Source: Komarekiella delphini-convector SJRDD-AB1 (lineage in GTDB: Bacteria > Cyanobacteriota > Cyanobacteriia > Cyanobacteriales > Nostocaceae). From it: a stretch of DNA of 64,000 bases. The stretch lies in contig NZ_VJXY01000005.1 in assembly GCF_014831675.1 (NCBI RefSeq), positions 62,001 to 126,000 of the forward strand. Direction: 5' to 3'. The position numbers and the translations under genes were made by a program. The notes under the pieces are model-generated. The model worked only from the letters and a program-made list of their open reading frames with translations, was not told the origin of the DNA and did no database searches. Positions 1 through 8,894 of this stretch are shown piece after piece (position 1 is the first letter of the stretch; each line of letters starts with the position of its first letter).

Positions 1-278
1 TATCTCAGCCGATCCATAGCGTAAGCACCAATACAAATAATGCCTTTGTAATCTGATGGATTGATATCATTGACTTCCGTAGTCACAATTACATGGTCTT
101 CGACTTCACCGTTATCTGGATTTGAGCCGAATGTTAATTGTGGATTCCCCCATAAATGAGAAATATACTCTACTTCATAGCCTTGTTGAGGAAAATATTC
201 ATTGAATTTCCGATATTCAGTTTGGTCAAAATGTTCTTCAATCAGTACACCGATTTTTCCTTTAGATTCAGTTGTCAT
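1..278 (-). CDS. DJ-1/PfpI family protein, N-terminal part
   Basis: The gene runs off the left edge; 92 codons are visible from an ATG at 276-278 on the minus strand. The start MTTESKGKIGVLIEEHFD, followed by a segment ending in GIICIGAYAMDRLR, has the alternating beta-strand and helix layout of the DJ-1/PfpI class I glutamine-amidotransferase-like fold. The catalytic cysteine and histidine would lie outside the window and cannot be checked. Family members include glyoxalases, chaperone-like deglycases and isocyanide hydratases. It is the last visible gene of the minus-strand accessory cluster, about 310 bases after the ABM gene, with a repeat element between them. Confidence 0.6.
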   Translation of the reverse strand, partial: MTTESKGKIGVLIEEHFDQTEYRKFNEYFPQQGYEVEYISHLWGNPQLTFGSNPDNGEVEDHVIVTTEVNDINPSDYKGIICIGAYAMDRLR

Positions 279-380
279 GGCATTAAACTCCTGATGTGAT
301 TTTAGATTGTGCAAGCTTGATTGCTAATTACATCTCATGCTTTTATTTGTAGTAAGTAGCTAGGCGTAAATATAAAGTTA

Positions 381-515
381 GTAGTGAGTTAGCGCGGTCT
401 TGGGGGTTTCCCCCATGAGCGACTAACGAACCCGTTCGCGCAGCGTCTCCGTTAGGAGAAGGGTAAGGACTTTAGTCCTGAGAATCCTGATTTTGAGCGA
501 TGAATCGCTCACTAC
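381..515. repeat. MITE-like palindromic element
   Basis: A 135-bp insertion-like unit begins with GTAGTGAG (381-388) and ends with its inverse CTCACTAC (508-515). Inside are several hairpins: GGGGG/CCCCC near 401, AAGGACT/AGTCCT near 465, and GAGCGA/TCGCTC near 494. A much shorter relative with the same ends sits at 56735-56780. It fills most of the space between the ABM and DJ-1 genes. No coding capacity was found in it. Confidence 0.6.
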
Positions 516-590
516 AAACTAGGATTATTGCTAGCTACTCACTCCTCATTCCTTAGTCACCACTTATGATGAGCCTCTAGTGAATAATCA

Positions 591-911
591 CTAGGCTTCC
601 ATTGTGACGACGACCTGGTAAAAGTTGAAATCGTGAGGCGCAAAATTTCCAACCTTCTCCTTCATAGCTATAAAATCCTGGTCTTTCATAGCTACTTCCA
701 TATCTTTCTGGCTGTGCCACTGAACATAGTTAATAACCCGCTTGCCGTCTAAGCTTGTATGCACGCTGGCTGATATGAAGCCTGGTTGTCTCATAGGTAT
801 TTCTTTATTCTCTACCAGGAAATCCACTATCTGCTGCTGCTGTTCAAGACTTTCAACTGTGAAGATGTTGATTGCGGTGACTTGATCAGCTTTGTCGCTA
901 ATTGTAATCAT
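591..911 (-). CDS. Antibiotic biosynthesis monooxygenase (ABM)-type protein
   Basis: A 106-residue single-domain protein. The pattern of an N-terminal strand (VTAINIFTVES), a helix, the PGFISASVHTSLDG turn, then YVQWHSQKDME and a final helix is that of the ABM/dimeric alpha-beta barrel fold. Members oxidise or isomerise small aromatic compounds, or bind haem, usually as dimers; the substrate here cannot be inferred. The start at 911 is supported by AGGAG located 6 bases upstream on the minus strand. It lies downstream of the cupin-RTX gene on the same strand and is probably part of the same cluster. Confidence 0.75.
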   Translation of the reverse strand: MITISDKADQVTAINIFTVESLEQQQQIVDFLVENKEIPMRQPGFISASVHTSLDGKRVINYVQWHSQKDMEVAMKDQDFIAMKEKVGNFAPHDFNFYQVVVTMEA

Positions 912-1165
912 TGTTGCTCCTATTTACGTGTTAGGGCTGAGTTTGGTGTAGTTTCAAGCAATCAAGGAAAATCGGAAGATTATAGGACTTACGCACATTC
1001 AAAGAATCTTGGCGCTCTTGGCGGTTCAATAAATTAAGCTTTTTAGCAATTGCGTAAATCCTGGATTAATTAATACCGACTTGCATTCAGAAACGTGATC
1101 AATGAGATTGGTAATCGGTAATTAGTAACTGGCTTTTCAAAGTTTTCTCAATTCTTTGAACTAAC

Positions 1166-3379
1166 TTAGGCGAAAACGAAGTCCCCAGCCGATAATTCGT
1201 TGAACAGAACACCTGACAAATTTGCCAGAGAGATATCCTTGCCGTCCAAGCTAGCGAGGACGCTGGTACTGCGAAGATCGCCAAAAGCAGGCAGGAATTT
1301 CAAGTCATCAAACTTAGAGATGCCGCTGACTCCGCTAATGTAAATTTTGTCAATACCTTGCTCAAAGTCTGCGATGATGTTGCGAGTATCCTCTAACGGC
1401 CGTAAGTCGGGAAAGGGGAATGGCTGATCAATTACTTGCCTGGGGTCAGGAACAGTATCAGGGATTCTACCATTGACAATCCAAAACTGGTCAGCCCCAG
1501 CGTTACCGTAGAGGACGTTTTCGCCACCATTGACAATGATCAGTGTATCGTCTCCGTCACCCCCAACCAGTTGATCCTTGTTGCCAGCTATAAGGAAGTC
1601 GTTCCCCTCACCGCCATCAAGCAGGTTGCGTCCTGAGCCACTAAAAGCATCGAGCAGGTCTTCTCCTTCTTCGCCAAACAGGCGATTATCTTGAGTGGCG
1701 TAGAGTTCATCATTACCCTCACCACCGTAAACCCGAAGATTTTTGCGATTGGGCTGATAAAATATATCATCTTCATCACCCAGGAAGACTATCTGGTTAG
1801 GCGAGAGATTTCCTTGAGGCTTTAAGTATGAAGGAATAGGTGCTGGTTCAAGGTTTTTTTGCGGGATTGAAACTGCTAGCGATTCTACTTCTTCTGTGCC
1901 AAAATTGGCGATCGCGTATTCGTTTCCTGGAGCAATTTCGACAAAGGTGTCTGGGCTGGCCAGCCTAACTTCATCACCGATTTTAACGGATAGTTGCCCT
2001 TCTGTTACATATAAAAGTTGATGATCCTCACTTTTGACGGGATCAGGAAAATCATCACTGTTAAGAGCAATTTGACCGCGAATTTCGCCAGACGGATTCC
2101 CCTCGGTGTGGATCTGGAAGTAGTAGTCGGATTCCTCTCCCGGTAAGCCACTACCAGTGAGGAAATCACTCAAGTCTGTGGGAATCTCTGCTTCTGTCGA
2201 ATTCCAGATACCACTAATGGTGGTGGAACCATCCGCATTCAATTTAATACTAAGATTTTCTTCATCCTGATGATGCGGATCTAAAATACTAAATGTGTGT
2301 GGGCCACTGCTGCCGCGATCGCCTGAGTGGATATGGATAGCGGTAACATCATCTAGTTCATTATCAGGAGTTTGGGGAGTACCACCCGGTAACAATTCTC
2401 CAAAGTCCAAGCCATTTACTGTCAACTCATAAATAATACCGTCTCCCGCTAAAGTGGGTTCCAAATCGGCAACGCCAGTTGCTAACGATTCACTATGCTT
2501 CACCACCTGGCTGGCATTCAAGTTCGCTTGGACAAAGGTATCAGTTTCCTGGGAAGACAAAGAAAATTGATTGTAGGATAATTCATTTCCCGATTCTTCC
2601 AAACTGAGCAGGGAAGTGTACTCAATTCCAAATGGGCCATCAAATGTTGGTCGCTGCGCTAACCCTTCTTGCTCGCCAGTTGTCCAGACACTAAAACCAT
2701 CAATCTTTGAGAGTTCTTTTGCCTGCTCTACTACTTCCCCCTCAGCGTCTTCTGGCAGCACCAGTACGTACTTATTAGAACTTGAGGGAGGTTGATAATC
2801 TGGCGGAGCAAAATTTATGCCAGCATTAGTCCGAATCGAAAATTCTGCTAGTGTTCTGTAAGTGTCATCACCTGGAACAGCGCTGAAGCCAGGTATTGGG
2901 TCATTCCTATCTATTATTGGGGTAGCTATATTCTCGAAAAAGAGATCTAGCGCCCCAGGAGTTGTCAAAGAAAGTGTCCTTGCACCTGGAGTTTTTCCTG
3001 TTATTGATGCCGTCGAGTCGAGATTACGATAACCGTGTATTCGGTTTCTAGCACCAAAGATTAAACTGCCTTCAGGCAACACGATACTATTAGTTCCCTG
3101 ATTGCCTAAGTTATATTGAATATTTCCGGCAGTTATATACCAAGTCTCGTGTTCGTAAGGGTGGAAGTGTGGAGGTGGCCCGCCGCCGACTGGCAGAAAG
3201 AAATCGAAAAAATTGAAATCAAAGTTAGTTTCTTTGGAAGTTGCTAAATAAGTATATAAGTCTCCAGAAGCGTAAACCGCCGGACGAGATGGATCATCCT
3301 GTGGTACGAGCAGGTAGTCATCAACTTTTGTTTTTATATCTGAATTGATAATCCCAACGGGGCCTGTGTTATGTGTCAT
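1166..3379 (-). CDS. Cupin-CHRD-cupin-RTX protein, probably secreted
   Basis: A 737-residue multidomain protein. Residues about 55-145 form a cupin with a likely metal site (HFHPYEHE at 71-78 and a later His at 115). Residues about 285-440 resemble a CHRD domain (AIHIHSGDRGSSGPHTFSIL and FQIHTEGNPSGEIRGQI). Residues about 452-505 look like a second, degenerate cupin without the His ligands. Residues 550-630 carry calcium-binding RTX nonapeptides (GGEGNDELY, GGDGDDTL). The end has the ADFEQGIDKI / LSAGDFVFA pattern seen in cyanobacterial RTX proteins exported by type I secretion. No Sec signal peptide is present, which fits. Inferred role: an extracellular cupin-type enzyme or binding protein of the cluster. 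Similar cupins act on aromatic or oxidised carboxylic substrates, but the reaction is unknown. Confidence 0.7.
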   Translation of the reverse strand: MTHNTGPVGIINSDIKTKVDDYLLVPQDDPSRPAVYASGDLYTYLATSKETNFDFNFFDFFLPVGGGPPPHFHPYEHETWYITAGNIQYNLGNQGTNSIVLPEGSLIFGARNRIHGYRNLDSTASITGKTPGARTLSLTTPGALDLFFENIATPIIDRNDPIPGFSAVPGDDTYRTLAEFSIRTNAGINFAPPDYQPPSSSNKYVLVLPEDAEGEVVEQAKELSKIDGFSVWTTGEQEGLAQRPTFDGPFGIEYTSLLSLEESGNELSYNQFSLSSQETDTFVQANLNASQVVKHSESLATGVADLEPTLAGDGIIYELTVNGLDFGELLPGGTPQTPDNELDDVTAIHIHSGDRGSSGPHTFSILDPHHQDEENLSIKLNADGSTTISGIWNSTEAEIPTDLSDFLTGSGLPGEESDYYFQIHTEGNPSGEIRGQIALNSDDFPDPVKSEDHQLLYVTEGQLSVKIGDEVRLASPDTFVEIAPGNEYAIANFGTEEVESLAVSIPQKNLEPAPIPSYLKPQGNLSPNQIVFLGDEDDIFYQPNRKNLRVYGGEGNDELYATQDNRLFGEEGEDLLDAFSGSGRNLLDGGEGNDFLIAGNKDQLVGGDGDDTLIIVNGGENVLYGNAGADQFWIVNGRIPDTVPDPRQVIDQPFPFPDLRPLEDTRNIIADFEQGIDKIYISGVSGISKFDDLKFLPAFGDLRSTSVLASLDGKDISLANLSGVLFNELSAGDFVFA

Positions 3380-3544
3380 GCAAATGAATTCCCTTTAGTT
3401 AGTGAGAAGGTAGTGAAGCCATGTATATATGGGCAAGGTAGACCTTGCCGTACTGGGAAGTAAGATTATTTCTCACTCGAATTTTTTCTTAAGACCTAGT
3501 ACAGCAAGCGAATATAATGGTGGCGAGCTCTCCCTACCTGGTAT

Positions 3545-4726
3545 TCAAGAGTTGCCCCAAGGAGACATATCTGCATAAACCCGCCATTCACTAACCTTGT
3601 TACCTCGCAAACGGTAGACATCACAGCAGGCGATTACAACATGCTTTTTACTATGAACCATTTCATATTTAGCATCCATTTCGATAGTGATAATATCTGA
3701 ATCTTGCCAAACTTTTCTGACATCATGACTATAAAAAACCGCAGTAGTTTTAAATGTGTGTGCAAAGAAATCTACTACAGCTTGTGGCCCATAAACAACT
3801 TCACCGGAACCGACTTTATAAAAGATGTCATCAGTCAAATAACTTTTGACCTTTTGCCAATCTTGAGCAGTCACAGCCTGTGCTAATTCACCCACAGCTT
3901 TTAACTGCGCCACAGATTTTGCATCAGTTGGATTCTCTAAACCAATTGGCCATTTTGGCCCGGTAATTGACCACTTGGGTGCAAATCCATTTTTCACCCT
4001 TTCTTGTGCTTCTGGATGTTCAGCAAAATGCCGCCTCATAGTTCCAGGAGGTATCAGTTGCTTTCCTTGACTTGCCGTTAGCACAGAAGCAGATTTAGGG
4101 ACAGGAATTGTGGGATCAAATACGGGATTCACATCCATAAATATCCGCAGTTCTGAGAATTTTTCACCCTCAACGCGGAAAATATCTTTGCAAGGAAGTG
4201 AAATAAATGAGCCATCTTTACGCCAGTAAATAACATCCATTTCCACAAATACAACATCGCCGATTTCCCACATCATTTTAATTTCGTGGTAAACAGCCGA
4301 TATTTGGCTAAAGAAAGCGTCCGCAGATTTCTTAATTGCTGCTTTATCTAGACATACATCGAAGTTACCAAATTGATAAACTGGTGTATCGGTAAAGAAA
4401 GTAATAAATCCTTCTGAATCAAACGCCTCGCCTCTGGAGAATAAGCGTTTGACTAAATCTACATTTGTCCCAGAAATTTTTTCTGTTATCGAAGCTTCAC
4501 TAGTACTAGCAGTTCCAATTAAACCACTCAACATTGATTCCACAACTTCGCCAAAAACAACATGCACTTTACCAAGTGCTGATGCTAATTCTTCTGCGGT
4601 CAAATTGTAACCATTTTCAGATGCAATCTTGACGAAGCTTTCAGGAGTTTTAGCAGTGTGAAGTTTTTGTTGTAAAGTCGGATTCTCAAAAGCATCTGCT
4701 AACAAGCTAATTACTTTTTGTGACAT
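3545..4726 (-). CDS. Nif11-like domain fused to two SnoaL/NTF2-like domains
   Basis: 393 residues. Residues 1-70 match the Nif11-type helical domain also found as leader of some cyanobacterial peptide precursors (ALLADAFENP-like helix, TPESFVKIASENGYNLTAEEL). Residues about 88-205 and 270-393 are two NTF2/SnoaL-like cone domains (LVKRLFSRGEAFDSEGF; AQAVTAQDWQKVKSYLTDD). SnoaL-type domains catalyse ring closure or hydroxylation in polyketide pathways, and many others have no known activity. Residues 88 to the end are nearly identical to the last 305 residues of the neighbouring 1170-residue protein, so this gene is probably a Nif11 domain joined to a copied tail. There is no core peptide after the Nif11 part, so it is not a RiPP precursor. 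Confidence 0.7.
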   Translation of the reverse strand: MSQKVISLLADAFENPTLQQKLHTAKTPESFVKIASENGYNLTAEELASALGKVHVVFGEVVESMLSGLIGTASTSEASITEKISGTNVDLVKRLFSRGEAFDSEGFITFFTDTPVYQFGNFDVCLDKAAIKKSADAFFSQISAVYHEIKMMWEIGDVVFVEMDVIYWRKDGSFISLPCKDIFRVEGEKFSELRIFMDVNPVFDPTIPVPKSASVLTASQGKQLIPPGTMRRHFAEHPEAQERVKNGFAPKWSITGPKWPIGLENPTDAKSVAQLKAVGELAQAVTAQDWQKVKSYLTDDIFYKVGSGEVVYGPQAVVDFFAHTFKTTAVFYSHDVRKVWQDSDIITIEMDAKYEMVHSKKHVVIACCDVYRLRGNKVSEWRVYADMSPWGNS

Positions 4727-4775
4727 AACTCACCTCATTCTATTTCTACAAATTTATGTTTGAAGAGTATTAAAT

Positions 4776-4807
4776 CAGTAAACAGTAAACAGTAAACAGT
4801 AAACAGT
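4776..4807. repeat. Heptamer short tandem repeat (CAGTAAA)
   Basis: Four perfect copies of the 7-mer CAGTAAA plus a partial fifth lie just upstream of the Nif11-SnoaL gene. Short tandemly repeated heptamers are a recognised trait of heterocystous cyanobacterial genomes. Confidence 0.85.
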
Positions 4808-4849
4808 GGTCAGAAAAAACTGATAACTGTTAAAAGTAGACAAGGAATT

Positions 4850-5240
4850 TAGGCGTTGCGTGCGGGATGATTTATCTCACGCAGCGGAAAGTCTGTAGCA
4901 AGATCCCGCAGGGTGCGCCGGCTCCCGGCGAACAGAACTTTCCAAGACAGAGGCGCAGCGAAAAGTATGTAGCTTGCTTCCCTGCTTCCCGCAGGGTGCG
5001 CCGGTTTCCGGCGATGGTCTGTTCACTGCCGAGAGGCGCAAAGCCTTGCGCCTCTCCCTTGTGTCCTCTGGACACAAGGCAACCGTTCTTTTAGAACGGT
5101 TGGGCAGTAAGACCCGCATAGCGTTCATAACTTTTCAAGGCAGAGGCGCAGCGAAAAGTTCTGTTCGCCTCCGGTCTCCGTCAGGAGAAGGAGGGTTAGC
5201 CCGACCTAGGAAACTTTTCAAGACAGAGACGAAGAGGAGT
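4850..5240. repeat. Stacked palindromic and dispersed repeat cluster
   Basis: This GC-rich spacer between the two SnoaL-containing genes is built of repeated pieces. The unit CCCGCAGGGTGCGCCGG occurs near 4906 and 4988. The unit CAGAGGCGCAGCGAAAAGT occurs near 4949 and 5141. Two perfect hairpins stand side by side: CCTTGTGTCC with its inverse at 5057-5079, and AACCGTTCT with its inverse at 5081-5101. Open frames crossing it on both strands are byproducts of the repeats and are not called as genes. Confidence 0.75.
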
Positions 5241-5302
5241 TTGAGATTTCAAGAAATCAATTTTCATCCCATGATTCAGCAACGCCGAATTTATTCTTTA
5301 TT

Positions 5303-8300
5303 CTATGATTGCCAAGGAGACATATCTGCATAAACCCGCCATTCGCTCACCTTGTTGCCTCGCAGACGATAGACATCACAGCAGGCGATTACAACATGCT
5401 TTTTACTATGAACCATTTCATATTTAGCATCCATTTCGATAGTGATAATATCTGAATCTTGCCAAACTTTTCTGACATCATGACTATAAAAAACCGCAGT
5501 AGTTTTAAATGTGTGTGCAAAGAAATCTACTACAGCTTGTGGCCCATAAACAACTTCACCGGAACCGACTTTATAAAAGATGTCATCAGTCAAATAACTT
5601 TTGACCTTTTGCCAATCTTGAGCAGTTACAGCCTGTGCTAATTCACCTACAGCTTTTAACTGTGCCGCAGATTTTTCATCAGTTGGATTCTCTAAACCAA
5701 TTGGCCATTTTGGCCCGGTAATTGACCACTTGGGTGCAAATCCATTTTTCACCCTTTCTTGTGCTTCTGGATGTTCAGCGAAATGCTGCCTCATTGTGTT
5801 GGGAGGTGCAAGCCTTTTACCTCCGCTAATAGTAAATACACTGGCTGAATCGGGAACAGGAATTTTTGGATTAAATACAGGATTTACATCCATAAATATC
5901 CGCAGTTCTGAAAATTTGTCACCCTCGACGCGGAAGATATCGCAGCAAGGAAGTGTAATTACTGAACCATCTTTACGCCAGTAAGTAACATCCATTTCTA
6001 CGAATACTACATCGGCTATTTCCCACATCATCTTAATTTCGTGGTAAACAGCTGATATCTGGCTAAAGAAAGCATCCGCAGATTTTTTAATTGCTGCTTT
6101 ATCTAGACATACATCGAAGTTACCAAATTGATAAACTGGTGTGTCGGTAAAGAAAGTAATAAATCCTTCTGAATCAAACGCTTCACCTCTGGAGAATAAG
6201 CGTTTAACCATATCGGTTGTTGTTCCTGGAAGTTTTATTAAGTTAGGTTTACTTCCATTTGTAGTTTCTACTTTACCATTAGAAACGATTCGTTGTGCAT
6301 CTTGCTGTTCAGCTACAGTTTTTGAGTTCAGAACAGCCTGTTGAATCGCTTGGGCTATTTTGGGTTGAATTGTTTGAGCAATGTTTCGAGCTTCTTCGTT
6401 GTAAGGTTCCCAGTCTAAAGTATAGGTAATTACTGGGAGTTCGTTAGGACTTGCAGGACGGGTAACTGTATTAGTCGCCTGACCAGTAAAAAGGGGATTA
6501 TTGACTAATGTGTGCCGGACTTCTCCAGTTTTTTCATCCCAAACGATTTTTTCTGTAACTGTCATGTTTAGCGCTTTCATTTCGCGCAATATGCTATTGC
6601 TACATTTTTCGATAATCTTGTAATCTCTAGCCTCTGGATTGTAGCGTTCTGGGTTTTCGATTTTATCGAGCAATACATTCCAAGCGGTTGCAAAGGAAGC
6701 ATTTACAGGACTGCTAAAGGTAGCATAAACTCTTTCTACTACATTTTCTTTTTGTTGGGAATTTATACCTGAAAATTTAGTATCTGAAGCTGTAAAATAT
6801 GTATTGTTTGCCATGTTATATTTTTCCTGTGCTTGAGTAAAAAGTCCTTTAACTTTACGAGTAGCTTGGTTGAATTCAAGCTGTTCTCCATTTGGCCCTT
6901 TACAATAAAATAATGCCCAGCCTTCTAATTCACCAAAATCTATTTCTGATTGTTCTTCTGATGAATCTAGTTCATTCCAGAATTTTGTGGAATTGTATTT
7001 AAGGGCGATGTTTCTTCTTTCTTCTTCAGATTTGACTCGAATAACACGATTAAAAGTAACGTTATTTAGTCCTCGTGTTTGACATTCTTCTTCTAAAATT
7101 TTGGCGAAAACATTTAGATCTACATCGTCTTTTACATGAAAAGAGATATGCATTGCATTCACATGACCAATATGGGAAGGAATGCTACTTACAGAGGAAG
7201 ACTGAATATGCGGTGTTGTCGGGTCTTTGAAATATATAAGTTCAACACAGGTATTGCCAAAAGAAATGAACTTAATATCTAAGGCTGCTTGGGCATCTCT
7301 AAGATTTGGAACATCATAAGTTTTGAGGTCAATACCTTTGGCGATCGCATCTAATTCTTCTTTTTGAAAGAGGGTGTTTTGCATCCCATCACCCATTAGA
7401 TCATGTTCAGCAATAACTAATTTTCCTCCTAACACCTCTGTGTAAAATTCCAGGGATTTTGCCATGTCCTGAACTGTGACACCGACGTGTTGCACTCCCT
7501 GAAGATAATGACCTAATCCAGATTTAGTAATTTGCTTACCGCTCATAAGAGAAACTATGTCTGACTTGAGTTGATTTGTTGCTCCTACTTTCACAATTAG
7601 ATCCGCAACATTGGAACTACATTGACCAGCTAAGGTCATTTTGCTGTCATACACAAAGGTGTAGGCTCTACGTTGTGGAAACGGTAAAATTTGTTTGACA
7701 TACTTCGCTTGGTTTTGAACAGCAATAGCGTATTCTTGGGAAGCAAAGAATGTTTCCATTTCTAGAGGATTAGCAAAGGCAATTTCAAAGGCGGCTTGAT
7801 ATTGCTTTTCTGGAGATTCGTAACGAGATACTCCATCGTTATCGGGGCGCGAATTGTCTACTTTTTCTAATAAATGCAGTCGAAATTTCAGAACATGATT
7901 GCTCTGCACGACTGCTGGTGCAAAGCTATCTGTGAGATATTTGCGAAAAGCTTCTACACTCACCTTGTCAGATTTCTGTACCATGACGTGAAACTTGATC
8001 ACCCCAAGTTCTCCGTTTGGTTCACCTGTAGGAATACGATCGCTATAGGTTTGAGAATTGCCAGAACTTGTAGTGTAAGCGATCGCTTTACTGAATAAGT
8101 TGTGTTCGTCAGCCATCAGGATGCTGAACGCTTGGATATATGCTTGAAATTCGGCTTCTGTGGCAAAAGTTAATTCAGCAATGCCATTGAACTGATCTGC
8201 GGCGGGGCGAGTATACTCGATGCCATTAATAGTAGGCCAGATACCGCCTTCATTCGGAGCTAGATGAAACTGCCAATATTGATGCTGGCCTGGAAGATGG

Positions 8301-8815
8301 GCGCAGAGGGGGCCGTGAACATTTCGCCAATATTGCTCAAATAGCTCCAAGGAAATGCCTTTGCGTTTCCACAGCAACACATAGAAAGCTATTTTGCCTT
8401 GGCGATCGCGGATTGAGTAATCGACCTTTCTCACTGCTGTTGTCATTGCCTTTTTCCTTGCTTGAAAAATTTCTTTCAGTACGCCCAAGCAACCTGCGAC
8501 CTTATTGAACCCCGCATAAGCGCACATAAATAAAAGAATTTCTGTGATTTCTTCGTAAGTAGCTCCCTGCTTGAGAGCCATATCCACGTGTGCTACAAAA
8601 GGATTGCCGGGGCCTTTATGATTTTGATTGGCAACATCAACTGCGATCGCAATCAATGCTTTAGTTTTTTGATCGAGTAATGGCAGACCCCAGGCTTCCC
8701 CAGCTACACGAGTCACAAAGTCACCAAATTTCGGGTTGATACCTTTTAAACCTGCTTGCAGTTCTAAATCATCTAAAACTGCATTTTTATACTTCCGCTT
8801 TTCATCTGATACCAT
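5303..8815 (-). CDS. CMD-EthD-EthD-VOC-SRPBCC-SnoaL-SnoaL fusion protein
   Basis: A 1170-residue chain of small-molecule enzyme folds. Residues 10-117 are carboxymuconolactone-decarboxylase/AhpD-like, without a CxxC pair. Residues 140-250 and 270-395 are two EthD-type dimeric alpha-beta barrels. Residues 436-655 are a vicinal-oxygen-chelate (glyoxalase-like) domain with candidate ligands in VQHVGVTV and GEQLEF. Residues about 690-830 resemble the SRPBCC/DUF1857 (AtaL-like) fold. Residues 868-985 and 1045-1170 are two SnoaL/NTF2 domains. Met124 and Met668, at the domain junctions, are each preceded by a Shine-Dalgarno-like sequence, and residues 1-117 and 124-400 match two separate neighbouring genes. 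This suggests joined genes. Substrate unknown; the domains fit oxidation or cyclisation of an aromatic or polyketide-like molecule. The SRPBCC call is the least certain. Confidence 0.7.
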   Translation of the reverse strand: MVSDEKRKYKNAVLDDLELQAGLKGINPKFGDFVTRVAGEAWGLPLLDQKTKALIAIAVDVANQNHKGPGNPFVAHVDMALKQGATYEEITEILLFMCAYAGFNKVAGCLGVLKEIFQARKKAMTTAVRKVDYSIRDRQGKIAFYVLLWKRKGISLELFEQYWRNVHGPLCAHLPGQHQYWQFHLAPNEGGIWPTINGIEYTRPAADQFNGIAELTFATEAEFQAYIQAFSILMADEHNLFSKAIAYTTSSGNSQTYSDRIPTGEPNGELGVIKFHVMVQKSDKVSVEAFRKYLTDSFAPAVVQSNHVLKFRLHLLEKVDNSRPDNDGVSRYESPEKQYQAAFEIAFANPLEMETFFASQEYAIAVQNQAKYVKQILPFPQRRAYTFVYDSKMTLAGQCSSNVADLIVKVGATNQLKSDIVSLMSGKQITKSGLGHYLQGVQHVGVTVQDMAKSLEFYTEVLGGKLVIAEHDLMGDGMQNTLFQKEELDAIAKGIDLKTYDVPNLRDAQAALDIKFISFGNTCVELIYFKDPTTPHIQSSSVSSIPSHIGHVNAMHISFHVKDDVDLNVFAKILEEECQTRGLNNVTFNRVIRVKSEEERRNIALKYNSTKFWNELDSSEEQSEIDFGELEGWALFYCKGPNGEQLEFNQATRKVKGLFTQAQEKYNMANNTYFTASDTKFSGINSQQKENVVERVYATFSSPVNASFATAWNVLLDKIENPERYNPEARDYKIIEKCSNSILREMKALNMTVTEKIVWDEKTGEVRHTLVNNPLFTGQATNTVTRPASPNELPVITYTLDWEPYNEEARNIAQTIQPKIAQAIQQAVLNSKTVAEQQDAQRIVSNGKVETTNGSKPNLIKLPGTTTDMVKRLFSRGEAFDSEGFITFFTDTPVYQFGNFDVCLDKAAIKKSADAFFSQISAVYHEIKMMWEIADVVFVEMDVTYWRKDGSVITLPCCDIFRVEGDKFSELRIFMDVNPVFNPKIPVPDSASVFTISGGKRLAPPNTMRQHFAEHPEAQERVKNGFAPKWSITGPKWPIGLENPTDEKSAAQLKAVGELAQAVTAQDWQKVKSYLTDDIFYKVGSGEVVYGPQAVVDFFAHTFKTTAVFYSHDVRKVWQDSDIITIEMDAKYEMVHSKKHVVIACCDVYRLRGNKVSEWRVYADMSPWQS

Positions 8816-8894
8816 TTGGGTTTATTTCTGCTACTTTTTGATTTTGAGAAACTCCCTTTTGGTGAGCCTTGCAAAATATCTAATCCAAGTAGTA

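Noticed and set aside
4520-4726. RiPP precursor peptide with Nif11 leader
   Set aside because: The Nif11-like part is followed by two folded SnoaL domains and not by a core peptide; no modifying enzyme is nearby.
4867-5333. Several 60 to 120 codon frames between the SnoaL genes
   Set aside because: They run through palindromes and dispersed repeats on both strands and match no protein pattern.
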